64,000 bases of DNA, taken from contig NZ_CP080429.1 of NCBI RefSeq assembly GCF_019613795.1, positions 1,848,501-1,912,500 on the forward strand, read 5' to 3'. Positions 51,226 through 58,900 of the stretch are shown piece after piece; positions within the stretch are counted from its first letter, which is position 1; the number at the start of each line of letters is the position of its first letter. The DNA is from Flavobacterium litorale. GTDB lineage: Bacteria > Bacteroidota > Bacteroidia > Flavobacteriales > Flavobacteriaceae. The position numbers and the translations under genes are program-made. The notes under the pieces were generated by a model. That model worked only from the letters and a program-made list of their open reading frames with translations, was not told where the DNA came from and did not search any database.

Positions 51226-51350
51226 GCAACTGTAAATTACCACTTTTCAAGTAGAGCAAAATCAGTGTATGTAGTGCGCCAATACTGGCGTGGCTATATC
51301 ATTGCTCTACAGGTTGTGGTAAACCTTCAGTTGCGTGATATACGTCACGC
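51226..51350 (+). ncRNA. Candidate structured leader or small RNA upstream of the passenger gene
   Basis: Four sets of arms nest into one long hairpin: GCAACTG 51226-51232 with CAGTTGC 51328-51334; TACCAC 51238-51243 with GTGGTA 51316-51321; TAGAGCAA 51252-51259 with TTGCTCTA 51302-51309; CGCCA 51277-51281 with TGGCG 51286-51290. A second hairpin, GCGTGA 51333-51338 with TCACGC 51345-51350, shares two bases with the first and is followed by CTTTTATTTTAT, like a terminator. The two are partly exclusive, as in attenuators. The 5' arm sequence AACTGTAAATTACCACT recurs exactly just before the passenger start codon. This is inferred by eye, not by folding software. Confidence 0.5.
51228..51244 (+). 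repeat. 17-nt direct repeat, copy 1 (in leader hairpin)
   Basis: AACTGTAAATTACCACT, identical to 51368-51384. It contains most of the 5' arm of the leader hairpin. Confidence 0.85.
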
Positions 51351-51356
51351 CTTTTA
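51333..51356 (+). terminator. Possible attenuator hairpin before the passenger gene
   Basis: Stem GCGTGA/TCACGC around TATACG, then a T-rich stretch. Only 6 bp, so its strength is uncertain. Confidence 0.45.
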
Positions 51357-51367
51357 TTTTATCATGT

Positions 51368-51384
51368 AACTGTAAATTACCACT
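51368..51384 (+). repeat. 17-nt direct repeat, copy 2 (at the passenger start region)
   Basis: AACTGTAAATTACCACT, ending 3 nt before the ATG at 51388. The 3' arm of the leader hairpin (GTGGTA, CAGTTGC) could pair with this copy and cover the ribosome entry region. Confidence 0.8.
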
Positions 51385-51387
51385 AAT

Positions 51388-51846
51388 ATGAAAACCGTCC
51401 TTTTATTATTCCTGTTCCCATTATTCCTGTATTCTCAGGAAAGTTATGAAACTAAGCACAGAGACAACTGTCGAAGCATGAGTATTGAATCTCTCAATTT
51501 CATGTACGACCATGACTTCAAAGCATATCTCAAAAAAGATAATCTTTTTATGGAGATTGACTTCAATACCAACTGTAGCTCTGAGCTTGTTAACAGTAGA
51601 ACTGTGGCTTCCATGAAGGACAACGCTAAAAACACAATTTATTCGATTGTAAAAGGAGCTATGCCCAGTATTATTAAAAGCAATGACTTATGCGAGTTTA
51701 ACACTTATGTTTTCAATGTAATCTATAAATCAGATGACCATAAGTACTACACCTACACGTACCATATCAATGCTCAGAACTTGTATGAAGTTAAAGACTA
51801 TTTGACTAAGTCGGAGGTCTTTTCTTTGATGCTTTACAAAGAATAA
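51388..51846 (+). CDS. Passenger gene of the IS1595 element: small exported protein of unknown function
   Basis: A protein of 152 residues with signal peptide MKTVLLLFLFPLFLYSQ, typical of Flavobacteria. The mature part of about 135 residues has three Cys (HRDNCRSM, NTNCSSEL, NDLCEFNT), is rich in Asp, Asn and Tyr, and has two strand-like segments (NTYVFNVIYKSDDHKYYTYTYHINAQNLYEV). I do not recognise a family. It lies inside the inverted repeats and is transcribed away from the transposase, so it moves with the element. It ends just before a short hairpin at 51873-51895. An accessory role for the host, such as in the envelope, is guesswork. Confidence 0.8.
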   Translation: MKTVLLLFLFPLFLYSQESYETKHRDNCRSMSIESLNFMYDHDFKAYLKKDNLFMEIDFNTNCSSELVNSRTVASMKDNAKNTIYSIVKGAMPSIIKSNDLCEFNTYVFNVIYKSDDHKYYTYTYHINAQNLYEVKDYLTKSEVFSLMLYKE

Positions 51847-51872
51847 GCTACATTTGATACAACTTATTGTAC

Positions 51873-51895
51873 TAAATACCAAGGAGGTATTTTTA
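51873..51895 (+). terminator. Probable terminator of the passenger gene
   Basis: AAATACC pairs with GGTATTT around AAGGA and is followed by TTA; a short T run. 27 bp after the stop codon. Confidence 0.5.
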
Positions 51896-52133
51896 ACTCA
51901 CTTCTAATTAACATGAAATTTAAGTTGGAGGTATCCACCCGTGAAGATGACACGTTAAAACATATTACAAACACTATTAGATTGATAGTTGTTTGTGCAG
52001 CCACTTGTAAAATAGTGAGCCTTCTGGTTGCTGCATTTATGTAGCATAAATAGGGTTGGGAGTTAAAGTTAAGAATGATACTCCCAACTCCCAGTAAGTT
52101 AAGATGGTCTTAACCCTCCTTGGTTATTTATAG
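51896..52133. other. Non-coding right part of the IS element with several hairpins
   Basis: No credible gene. Complementary arms seen: GTTGGGAGT 52056-52064 with ACTCCCAAC 52081-52089 (9 bp), and GTTAAGA with TCTTAAC around TGG (52099-52115). AGATGGTCTTA at 52102-52112 is repeated at 50057-50067 in the left structured region. The role is unknown. Confidence 0.5.
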
Positions 52134-52156
52134 GTGTAATCTGGTATATACTTACC
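52134..52156. repeat. Right inverted repeat of the IS1595-family element
   Basis: Read inward on the minus strand it begins GGTAAGTATATACCAG; 20 of 23 positions match the left end. Confidence 0.85.
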
Positions 52157-52164
52157 TAATATTA
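52157..52164. repeat. Right target-site duplication (TAATATTA)
   Basis: Identical to 49941-49948. On the minus strand its first three bases are the TAA stop of the lipoprotein gene. Confidence 0.85.
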
Positions 52165-52617
52165 ATTATTGGAAATCATCTCATCTCTCGCTATAATATA
52201 ATCCAAATATGCTTTAGGATCAGACTCCCAAAGAGATACTGTGGTTTTCCCATTAATTAAAAAATCTTTCTCTATTATATCTCCCTTGTAGAGACCTGTT
52301 CCGTCGATTGATTTGTTAGCATCCCCTACACCTTCATCGTCACAACCGCTTCCAGAGTGCATAATTACGGAGAAAGCAAGGGTGGTGCCGTTTTCATCAA
52401 TAAATAAATGATTAATTCTATATACATAGCAATCATTATCCATACTAATAAGATCTGCCCTAACAGTATAACTAATTGTAGGCTCTGTACTTTTTGTTTT
52501 AAACACTAATTCATCAGCATTATTAGCATTACTATCGGTAATACTGTCATCATTTGAGCAAGATAGAGCTAATACGGCAAATGACATAACTGTAGCGTAT
52601 TTTAATATTTTCTTCAT
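52162..52617 (-). CDS. Small lipoprotein, paralogue of the neighbouring exported protein
   Basis: A protein of 151 residues with lipoprotein signal MKKILKYATVMSFAVLALSCSND (lipobox LALSC). The mature part contains a DNDCYVYRINHLFIDENGTTLAFSVIMHSGSGCDDEG segment with two Cys, then a charged C-terminus. The same pattern appears in the protein encoded upstream (52639-53079): NGxxLxxSxxxxSGxGCD. Its TAA stop lies within the target duplication of the IS element, so the protein is intact but its terminator is 2.2 kb away. The function is unknown. Confidence 0.8.
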   Translation of the reverse strand: MKKILKYATVMSFAVLALSCSNDDSITDSNANNADELVFKTKSTEPTISYTVRADLISMDNDCYVYRINHLFIDENGTTLAFSVIMHSGSGCDDEGVGDANKSIDGTGLYKGDIIEKDFLINGKTTVSLWESDPKAYLDYIIARDEMISNN

Positions 52618-52638
52618 TTTAATATTTTCTTAGTTGAA

Positions 52639-53079
52639 TTATTGGTTAATACCCATTACCCTTTCTTTCTGTAATACCAAGCCTTGATACACATCATCGT
52701 GGTCTTTCACAAAATTTTGTATTGGACCATTCAGATTGTCATCCTGAATAACGTATTCAGGACCACTTTTCTTGCTATAGGTTTGACTGTTTAAAACAGC
52801 ATCGTCACCGTCACATCCAAACCCTGATTGTACCACGGCAGAATGCTTTAATAGGCGTTGACCATTTGGATAAGTAGCATAGATGCTTACTTGCATAGTG
52901 TAACAGCCAGGTTTGACTTCTTCAAATAATAAAACCTCTGTAGTGTAAACTGGTTCCTGTAGTAGAATACTGTTATCAATCTGAGGCGATAGATCTTTCA
53001 ATTGCTCTTTTGACGATTCTTGACTTAAGAATCCCAATGTTAGAATTGTAACTGATTTGATTAATAAAATCATTTTCAT
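52639..53079 (-). CDS. Small exported protein, paralogue of the adjacent lipoprotein
   Basis: A protein of 146 residues. The N-terminus MKMILLIKSVTILTLGFLSQESS is a plausible but weak signal peptide with no lipobox. The mature region GCYTMQVSIYATYPNGQRLLKHSAVVQSGFGCDGDDAVLNSQTY shares Cys spacing and the NGxxLxxSxxxxSGxGCD pattern with the lipoprotein encoded 21 bp downstream. The two probably arose by tandem duplication and form an operon. No known family is recognised. Confidence 0.75.
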   Translation of the reverse strand: MKMILLIKSVTILTLGFLSQESSKEQLKDLSPQIDNSILLQEPVYTTEVLLFEEVKPGCYTMQVSIYATYPNGQRLLKHSAVVQSGFGCDGDDAVLNSQTYSKKSGPEYVIQDDNLNGPIQNFVKDHDDVYQGLVLQKERVMGINQ

Positions 53080-53256
53080 TAGTAAAAAGTTAATTGGTTT
53101 ATAACTGACTAAATCTAATTTTTTTAATATCGAGAATTATTTTTTTAACACTTTTTAACATTCTGTATTTAGCAATCGAGGTATAAATTAGCTTTTAAAA
53201 TCTTGTTATCCTGTATTTATGTAATAATTTTATAAGAGTAAATAATCCTAACTAAG

Positions 53257-54747
53257 ATGAAAATTTTTGATGCAGCTATAGTGCGTAAAGCAGATGCAGT
53301 AACAATACAAAAACAACAAATAACCGCTACCGATTTAATGGAGCGTGCGGCTACCCAAGTATATTTGTGGGTAAAGCAGCACTTTTTAGATAAAGATACA
53401 GCCTTTTATGTTTTTTGTGGACAGGGTAATAACGGAGGTGACGGACTTGTAGTTGCCCGATTGTTATTTAAAGACGGGTTTGATGTAGTAATTACCATAG
53501 TAGAGGGGGCAGGCAAACCCACTACGGATTTTTTGATAAACCTCGAAAGGGTAAAACAACTAGGCGTTTCAATTGTCAATACGGAATATCATCCCAATAC
53601 CAACTCAAAAAGAGTTATTATCGATGCTATTTTTGGTATTGGGCTTACCCGTGAGCCAGACGAAGCCGTTGCAGCTATTATAAGATATATTAATAATAGT
53701 GCAGCGATTAGAGTAGCGATAGATGTTCCTTCGGGGATGTTTTTGGACAGGAAAACCACAATAGCAGTACAAGCTGATTATTTGTTAACCTTTCAGTTTC
53801 CGAAACTAGCCTTTTATTTACCAGATAACTATAAATATTGTAACCATATTGAAATCCTAGATATTGGTTTGAATAAACAGTTTTTAAAAGAAACACCATC
53901 TAACTACCACTTAACAGATAGGAAAGAGGCTCTAAAACGGTTTAAACCGTTGCTGCCTTATGCACACAAAGGCACGCAAGGGCATGCATTACTAATAGGT
54001 GGTAGTTACGGTAAAATAGGAGCTGCCTGCCTATCGGTAAAAGCAGCATTAAAAACAGGTTGCGGGTTGGTTACCGCTTACATACCCAAATGTGGGTACG
54101 AAATTGTACAAACATACATTCCCGAAGCTATGGTTATTACAAATGGAAACAAATACATAACAACTATAGAGCATACAATAAAAACAAATGCTGTTGGTAT
54201 AGGTATGGGAATAGGGCAGGAGGAAGAAACACAACAAGCTTTGTTTAACTTTTTAAAAGCACAAACACAACCTGTTGTTATTGATGCCGATGCATTAAAC
54301 ATACTAGCTGCCAATAAAGAATGGCTTACTTTATTACCCGAACAATCTGTAATTACACCACACCCTAAAGAGTTGGAAAGACTTATGGGGAGTTGGGATG
54401 ATGATTTTGACAAGCTCCAAAAACTCCAAACGCTATCCAAAAAACACAACATTGTTATAGTAGCTAAAGATGCCCGTACCCTTGTGGTACAAGGAAACAA
54501 CATACACATAAACAGTACAGGAAATGCTGCTTTGGCAACAGGTGGTAGTGGCGATGTGCTCGTAGGGGTTATTACCTCACTTTTAGCACAAGGCTACACC
54601 TCTAACCATGCCTCTATTTTTGGTGTATACTTGCACGGATTAACAGCCGATATTGCTGTTCAGGAGATTAGTGCTCAATCATTTACGGCATCCGATATTA
54701 TTGAATATCTTGGTAAAGCATATAAAAATCTTACTGTACAGGGCTAA
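53257..54747 (+). CDS. nnr: Bifunctional NAD(P)HX epimerase / ADP-dependent NAD(P)HX dehydratase
   Basis: A protein of 496 residues with the YjeF_N epimerase domain first (residues about 10-215; FYVFCGQGNNGGDGLVVARLLFKDGF, VIIDAIFGIGLTREPDEAVAAII) and a YjeF_C (NnrD) kinase-like domain after it (AHKGTQGHALLIGGSYGKIGAACLSVKAALKTGCGLVTAYIP; VIDADALNILAAN; ITPHPKELERLMG; TGGSGDVLVGVITSLLAQG). It repairs hydrated NADH and NADPH: the epimerase converts the R form to S and the dehydratase uses ADP to restore the cofactor. It is full length. Confidence 0.95.
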   Translation: MKIFDAAIVRKADAVTIQKQQITATDLMERAATQVYLWVKQHFLDKDTAFYVFCGQGNNGGDGLVVARLLFKDGFDVVITIVEGAGKPTTDFLINLERVKQLGVSIVNTEYHPNTNSKRVIIDAIFGIGLTREPDEAVAAIIRYINNSAAIRVAIDVPSGMFLDRKTTIAVQADYLLTFQFPKLAFYLPDNYKYCNHIEILDIGLNKQFLKETPSNYHLTDRKEALKRFKPLLPYAHKGTQGHALLIGGSYGKIGAACLSVKAALKTGCGLVTAYIPKCGYEIVQTYIPEAMVITNGNKYITTIEHTIKTNAVGIGMGIGQEEETQQALFNFLKAQTQPVVIDADALNILAANKEWLTLLPEQSVITPHPKELERLMGSWDDDFDKLQKLQTLSKKHNIVIVAKDARTLVVQGNNIHINSTGNAALATGGSGDVLVGVITSLLAQGYTSNHASIFGVYLHGLTADIAVQEISAQSFTASDIIEYLGKAYKNLTVQG

Positions 54748-54826
54748 ATGAATGAAAAATTCATAAAAATGTTGTTTTTTAATTGTGGAATCGTGAATTT
54801 TGGGCTTTTAAACAATTCTTAAAGAA

Positions 54827-56335
54827 ATGGATACCATACACTATATAAGTTCTGATACGTTATCGATTGAAATTGTACAAGATATACTGGTGCACGATAA
54901 AAAATTAGCCCTATCAGAAGAGGCAATCATAAATATTGAAAAGTGCCGTACTTACCTCGATAATAAAATGAAAGAACACGACGAACCCATTTATGGTATT
55001 AATACTGGGTTTGGGTCGTTATGTAATGTAAAAATATCAAACTCAGATTTATCTAAACTACAAGAAAACCTAGTAAAATCGCACGCTTGTGGTACAGGTG
55101 ATGAGGTGCCTGAGGCTATTATAAAAATAATGCTGTTGCTTAAAATACAATCGTTAAGCTATGGGCATTCGGGTGTACAGTTACAAACCGTAGAACGATT
55201 GATTGAGTTTTATAATAACGATATACTACCCGTGGTATATACATTAGGCTCGTTAGGGGCATCGGGCGACCTTGCTCCGCTAGCACACTTATCGTTACCA
55301 TTATTGGGTGAAGGTGAGGTATACGCCAACGGATTTCGCCAACCCACTCATAAAGTAATGGACAAAATGGGGTGGAAGCCCATAACATTACAATCGAAAG
55401 AAGGGTTAGCCTTGCTTAACGGTACGCAATTTATGGCAGCGTATGGTGTATATATACTATTAAAATCGATTAAATACTGCTATTTGGCGGATGTTATTGG
55501 TGCCATATCGTTAGAAGGGTTTGATGGCAGAATTGAGCCTTTTAATGCGTTAATACATATGGTGCGCCCACATAAAGGACAGGTAGTTACCGCTAAGCGT
55601 ATGAAAGAACTCCTTGAAAATAGTGAGATTATTGCGCAGCCTAAAAAACACGTACAAGACCCTTATTCGTTTAGATGCATACCACAGGTACACGGTGCCA
55701 CAAAGGATACAATCGACTATGTAAAGAAAGTATTCCGTACCGAGATTAATTCCGTTACCGATAATCCGAATATATTTATTGATAGTGATGAAATTATATC
55801 GGGAGGCAACTTCCACGGACAACCTTTGGCGTTAACGTTAGATTTTCTAGGAATAGCATTATCGGAGTTGGGCAGTATATCCGAACGACGTACGTACCAA
55901 CTCATATCAGGCTTGCGCGATTTGCCACCATTTTTAGTTTCTAACCCTGGATTAAACTCTGGTTTTATGATACCACAATATACTGCTGCTAGTATTGTGA
56001 GCCAGAACAAGCAATTGGCGACACCTGCTAGTGTAGATAGTATAGTATCGTCCAACGGGCAAGAAGACCATGTGAGTATGGGAGCTAATGCTGCAACAAA
56101 AGCACTTAGAATAATAGAAAATGTAGAGCGCATTCTCGCCATAGAACTTATGAATGCTTCGCAGGCGATAGAATTTAGACGACCACTTAAATCAAGTGAG
56201 TTTATAGAGATGTTCTTGAAATCGTATCGTGAAGAAGTGCCGTTAGTAGGCGAGGACAGAATATTACACTATGATATAGAAAATACAATAGCGTTTTTGA
56301 GTAATTTACAAATTGACAATAGCGTTTTTGAATAG
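54827..56335 (+). CDS. hutH: Histidine ammonia-lyase
   Basis: A protein of 502 residues. It removes ammonia from histidine to give urocanate, the first step of histidine breakdown. The catalytic MIO prosthetic group should form from Ala145-Ser146-Gly147 in TLGSLGASGDLAPLAHLSLPLLGEGEV. Other family segments are YGINTGFGSLCNVKIS, GLALLNGTQFMAAYGV, SVTDNPNIFIDSDEIISGGNFHGQPLALTLDFLGIAL and SIVSSNGQEDHVSMGANAATKALRI. The rest of the hut pathway is not in the window, and a tyrosine/phenylalanine lyase activity cannot be fully excluded. Confidence 0.93.
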   Translation: MDTIHYISSDTLSIEIVQDILVHDKKLALSEEAIINIEKCRTYLDNKMKEHDEPIYGINTGFGSLCNVKISNSDLSKLQENLVKSHACGTGDEVPEAIIKIMLLLKIQSLSYGHSGVQLQTVERLIEFYNNDILPVVYTLGSLGASGDLAPLAHLSLPLLGEGEVYANGFRQPTHKVMDKMGWKPITLQSKEGLALLNGTQFMAAYGVYILLKSIKYCYLADVIGAISLEGFDGRIEPFNALIHMVRPHKGQVVTAKRMKELLENSEIIAQPKKHVQDPYSFRCIPQVHGATKDTIDYVKKVFRTEINSVTDNPNIFIDSDEIISGGNFHGQPLALTLDFLGIALSELGSISERRTYQLISGLRDLPPFLVSNPGLNSGFMIPQYTAASIVSQNKQLATPASVDSIVSSNGQEDHVSMGANAATKALRIIENVERILAIELMNASQAIEFRRPLKSSEFIEMFLKSYREEVPLVGEDRILHYDIENTIAFLSNLQIDNSVFE

Positions 56336-56337
56336 AT

Positions 56338-56369
56338 AAAAAAAAGGGACTGTTAAGTCCCTTTTTTTA
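56338..56369. terminator. Bidirectional terminator between hutH and the GNAT gene
   Basis: Stem AAAAAGGGACT with its complement around GTTA, with A and T tracts on both sides. It overlaps the GNAT stop codon. Confidence 0.85.
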
Positions 56370-56909
56370 TGGTTTATATTCATGTTGTAGTAACGCGTAA
56401 ATTAAAGAATCTTCCATAACACCATTATGGTTATAATGTTCTCGCAAATGTCCTTCTTTTACAAACCCCGTTGCATTTAATAATTTTAACGATGGCACAT
56501 TTTCAGGACTTACCAATGCTTCAATGCGGTAAAGGTTCATAACCTCAAAACCATACTGTAATGCCATAGGTAACACTTCGCTCATGTGTCCTTTACATTT
56601 ATAATCTTCATCAAATAACGAGTATCCTATTTCCGCTCTGTTATGGTCGGTGTACCACGTATGGTAACCGCACCAACCAATTACCTTATCAGTAGTGGCA
56701 TCTACCAAATAAAAATGTACAAAAGCCCTGTTGTATGTAGTAACCCCTTTGTAAAACTTCTCTTTTTCTTGTTTTAATGCAGCTGCATTTGGTATGCCTA
56801 AGGTGTACATTATAGCCTCATCGCTATACGTTGTATAAATGTGGTTATAGGCTTCGGGTGTAATAACACGAAGTGTAAGTCGTGAAGTATGTAATGTAGT
56901 AAAAGTCAT
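56367..56909 (-). CDS. GNAT family N-acetyltransferase (RimJ/RimL-like)
   Basis: A protein of 180 residues. The N-terminus TLHTSRLTLRVITPEAYNHIYTTYSDEAIMYTLGIP, the core strand KVIGWCGYHTWYTDHNRAEIGYSLFDEDYKCKGHMSEVLPMALQYGFE and the C-terminal LYRIEALVSPENVPSLKLLNATGFVKEGHLREHY follow the RimJ/RimL pattern. The acetyl-CoA loop (Q/RxxGxG/A) appears as YKCKGHM. Family members acetylate protein N-termini or small amines; the substrate is not evident. It starts 17 bp before the next gene's stop on the same strand and may be co-transcribed with it. Confidence 0.9.
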   Translation of the reverse strand: MTFTTLHTSRLTLRVITPEAYNHIYTTYSDEAIMYTLGIPNAAALKQEKEKFYKGVTTYNRAFVHFYLVDATTDKVIGWCGYHTWYTDHNRAEIGYSLFDEDYKCKGHMSEVLPMALQYGFEVMNLYRIEALVSPENVPSLKLLNATGFVKEGHLREHYNHNGVMEDSLIYALLQHEYKP

Positions 56910-56926
56910 TTTTGTAACGTTTACTA

Positions 56927-57325
56927 TTACTTATCCTCTTTTACTACAAAAACTTCATCCCTACGTTTAAACTTGGGGCTATTGGCAACACGTACCAATT
57001 GCACGTACGATGTATCAGTTTTCGGTGTTATTTTCACCGTCATCGTGCCGAGTTTTAAAATTGCTTTATTTTTTTTAATAGTAGTAGCTGTTGGGGTAAC
57101 GGTATAGGTACAACTATCTGTCCATTTTATGGTAAACTCGTACACTTCCTGTTCGTCCTCTATTTTTTCAGTTTGTTTATCACCATCGCGTATTATAGTA
57201 TAGTTACGGTTGTTTTTATCGGTAAACGTAAAAGTTCCGTTTTTAAAGGCAGCGCAATCTGTTTGGGCATACCCATAGCAAGAACTTATTAATAAAAAAA
57301 GGAGGTACAACTTTTTAAAGGTCAT
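56927..57325 (-). CDS. Small exported protein of unknown function
   Basis: A protein of 132 residues with signal peptide MTFKKLYLLFLLISSCYGYAQ. The mature part CAAFKNGTFTFTDKNNRNYTIIRDGDKQTEKIEDEQEVYEFTIKWTDSCTYTVTPT looks like a small beta-barrel or lipocalin-like strand series with two Cys. I recall homologues in Flavobacteria mislabelled as DNA topoisomerase IV; nothing here supports that. It lies between the RimK fusion gene and the GNAT gene on the same strand. Confidence 0.75.
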   Translation of the reverse strand: MTFKKLYLLFLLISSCYGYAQTDCAAFKNGTFTFTDKNNRNYTIIRDGDKQTEKIEDEQEVYEFTIKWTDSCTYTVTPTATTIKKNKAILKLGTMTVKITPKTDTSYVQLVRVANSPKFKRRDEVFVVKEDK

Positions 57326-57372
57326 ATATTACTTGTTTAAAAGTGTATTGTTTTGGCTGTTTATAAGCAGTA

Positions 57373-58743
57373 TTACTTACTAATTTTTAAATTCTTTTCT
57401 ATGGCACGTATCATATCGCCTGCAATATCTTTTCCTGTAGCACCCTCAATACCCTCTAAACCTGGAGATGAGTTTACCTCCAGCAGTAATGGTCCTTTGG
57501 ACGAGCGTATAATATCTACTCCTGCTACTTTTAAATTCATGGCTTTTGCCGCTTTAATGGCAATCTTTTTCTCATCGGGGGTAGCTTTTATAATAGTGGC
57601 TGTACCACCTAAATGAATGTTAGCTCTAAACTCACCAGGCAGTGCTTCTCGTTGTATGGCAGCCACTACTTTACCGTCTATCACAAAGCAACGTATGTCT
57701 TTACCATTGGCTTCTTTTATAAATTCTTGTACCAGTATGTTGGCATTAAGGCTTTTAAATGCATTAATAACACTTTCTGCTGCCTTTTTGGTTTCTGCCA
57801 ATACCACACCTTTACCCTGTGTTCCTTCGAGTAGTTTTATGATGAGTGGCGAACCGCCAACCATTTTTATAAGGTCGTTAGTATCTAGTGGTGAGTTGGC
57901 AAAGCCTGTTGTAGGAATATCAATACCATGGTTAAGCAGCAATTGTAACGAGTACAGCTTATCTCGTGATTGTGTTATGGCTGCCGATGAGTTAAGCGAA
58001 TATACCTTTAGAGCCTCAAAGTGCCGCGTAATGGCACAACCATAAAACGTCATGCTAGGGCGTATACGGGGTATAATAGCATCAAAATCGTCTAATATCC
58101 TACCACCTCTATAATGTATTTGCGGGGTGTCGGCATCCAATTTCATGTAGCAGTATTTCAGGTTCAAAAAGTGCATTTCGTGCCCTAATATCTCACCTGC
58201 TTCCATGATACGCTTATTGCTATACAGTTCGGGGTTACTCGCAAGAAGTCCTATTCGGAGCCCTTTTTTCTCCTCCTGATTTTTTTGATAATATTCTTTT
58301 AATTTTTCGGTGGTAGGTTCGCCTAGCAAAAAACGTTCTTCGGGATCTACTATTACTCTGCCACTCATTGCCTCACGCCCCAATAGCATCCTAAATCCCA
58401 TAGAATCGCGGTTGGTAAGGGTAAGCTCAATTTGCCAACGAGAGTCGCCAACTTGCATTTCCGATTGTATTACGTAGCGTTGTTCCCGATATCCGCTAGA
58501 ACTTTTTACGGTACGTTTATCTACTAAAATTGCTTCGCAATGTATAATGGTTCGGGTGTTATTCTGTATTGGGTTTACATCGAACTTTACCCAGTTTTTA
58601 CCCTCTTTTTCAAACGGTACGATATTAATAGCGTGTAGTGCAGATGTTTTTGCACCCGAATCTACTCGTGCTTTAATAGTTGGTATTCCAAGTTCTGGAA
58701 AAGCACACCACTCTTCACTTCCTACAATTACTTTGTCTAACAT
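57373..58743 (-). CDS. rimK: Retropepsin-like (RimB/DUF785) domain fused to RimK-type ATP-grasp ligase
   Basis: A protein of 456 residues with two domains. Residues 1-150 are a DUF785/ATP-dependent zinc protease-type retropepsin fold, with the aspartyl-protease-like Asp28-Ser29-Gly30-Ala31 in [15 protein letters not shown] and [13 protein letters not shown] at its end. Residues about 165-456 are a RimK ATP-grasp ligase: [84 protein letters not shown] and [32 protein letters not shown]. RimK adds glutamates to the C-terminus of ribosomal protein S6; the separate RimB protein processes the tail in other bacteria, here fused in one chain. Confidence 0.92.
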   Translation of the reverse strand: MLDKVIVGSEEWCAFPELGIPTIKARVDSGAKTSALHAINIVPFEKEGKNWVKFDVNPIQNNTRTIIHCEAILVDKRTVKSSSGYREQRYVIQSEMQVGDSRWQIELTLTNRDSMGFRMLLGREAMSGRVIVDPEERFLLGEPTTEKLKEYYQKNQEEKKGLRIGLLASNPELYSNKRIMEAGEILGHEMHFLNLKYCYMKLDADTPQIHYRGGRILDDFDAIIPRIRPSMTFYGCAITRHFEALKVYSLNSSAAITQSRDKLYSLQLLLNHGIDIPTTGFANSPLDTNDLIKMVGGSPLIIKLLEGTQGKGVVLAETKKAAESVINAFKSLNANILVQEFIKEANGKDIRCFVIDGKVVAAIQREALPGEFRANIHLGGTATIIKATPDEKKIAIKAAKAMNLKVAGVDIIRSSKGPLLLEVNSSPGLEGIEGATGKDIAGDMIRAIEKNLKISK

Positions 58744-58841
58744 TATATATATATTACAAAAACTAAAGTACTACTTTTTTCTATTGTAAAGCGTAATCTT
58801 ATTTTTAATTCTGTAAAAAGTGTTGATTGGGTAACACAAAC

Positions 58842-58880
58842 AAAAAATCCCTATAGCTAATTTAACTATAGGGATTTTTT
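58842..58880 (-). terminator. Rho-independent terminator of clpC
   Basis: A 15-bp perfect stem (AAAAAATCCCTATAG with its complement) around a 9-nt loop, with T runs on both strands, 20 bp after the clpC stop. Confidence 0.88.
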
Positions 58881-58900
58881 ATATTTATATGGTTACTAAC

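Larger units (their letters stand above)
49949..52156. mobile_element. Complete IS1595-family insertion element with passenger gene, 2,208 bp
   Basis: Inverted repeats of 23 bp, 20 positions matching, begin GGTAANTATATACCAG at the left end (49949-49971) and read the same inward from the right end (52156-52134). Both ends start with GG, as is usual in IS1595. An 8-bp duplication, TAATATTA, flanks the element. It encodes a transposase on the minus strand and a divergent passenger gene for a small exported protein. About 800 bp are non-coding and unusually rich in complementary arms. It interrupts the gap between a lipoprotein stop codon and its terminator. The near-perfect ends and exact duplication suggest a recent, possibly still active, insertion. 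Confidence 0.88.
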
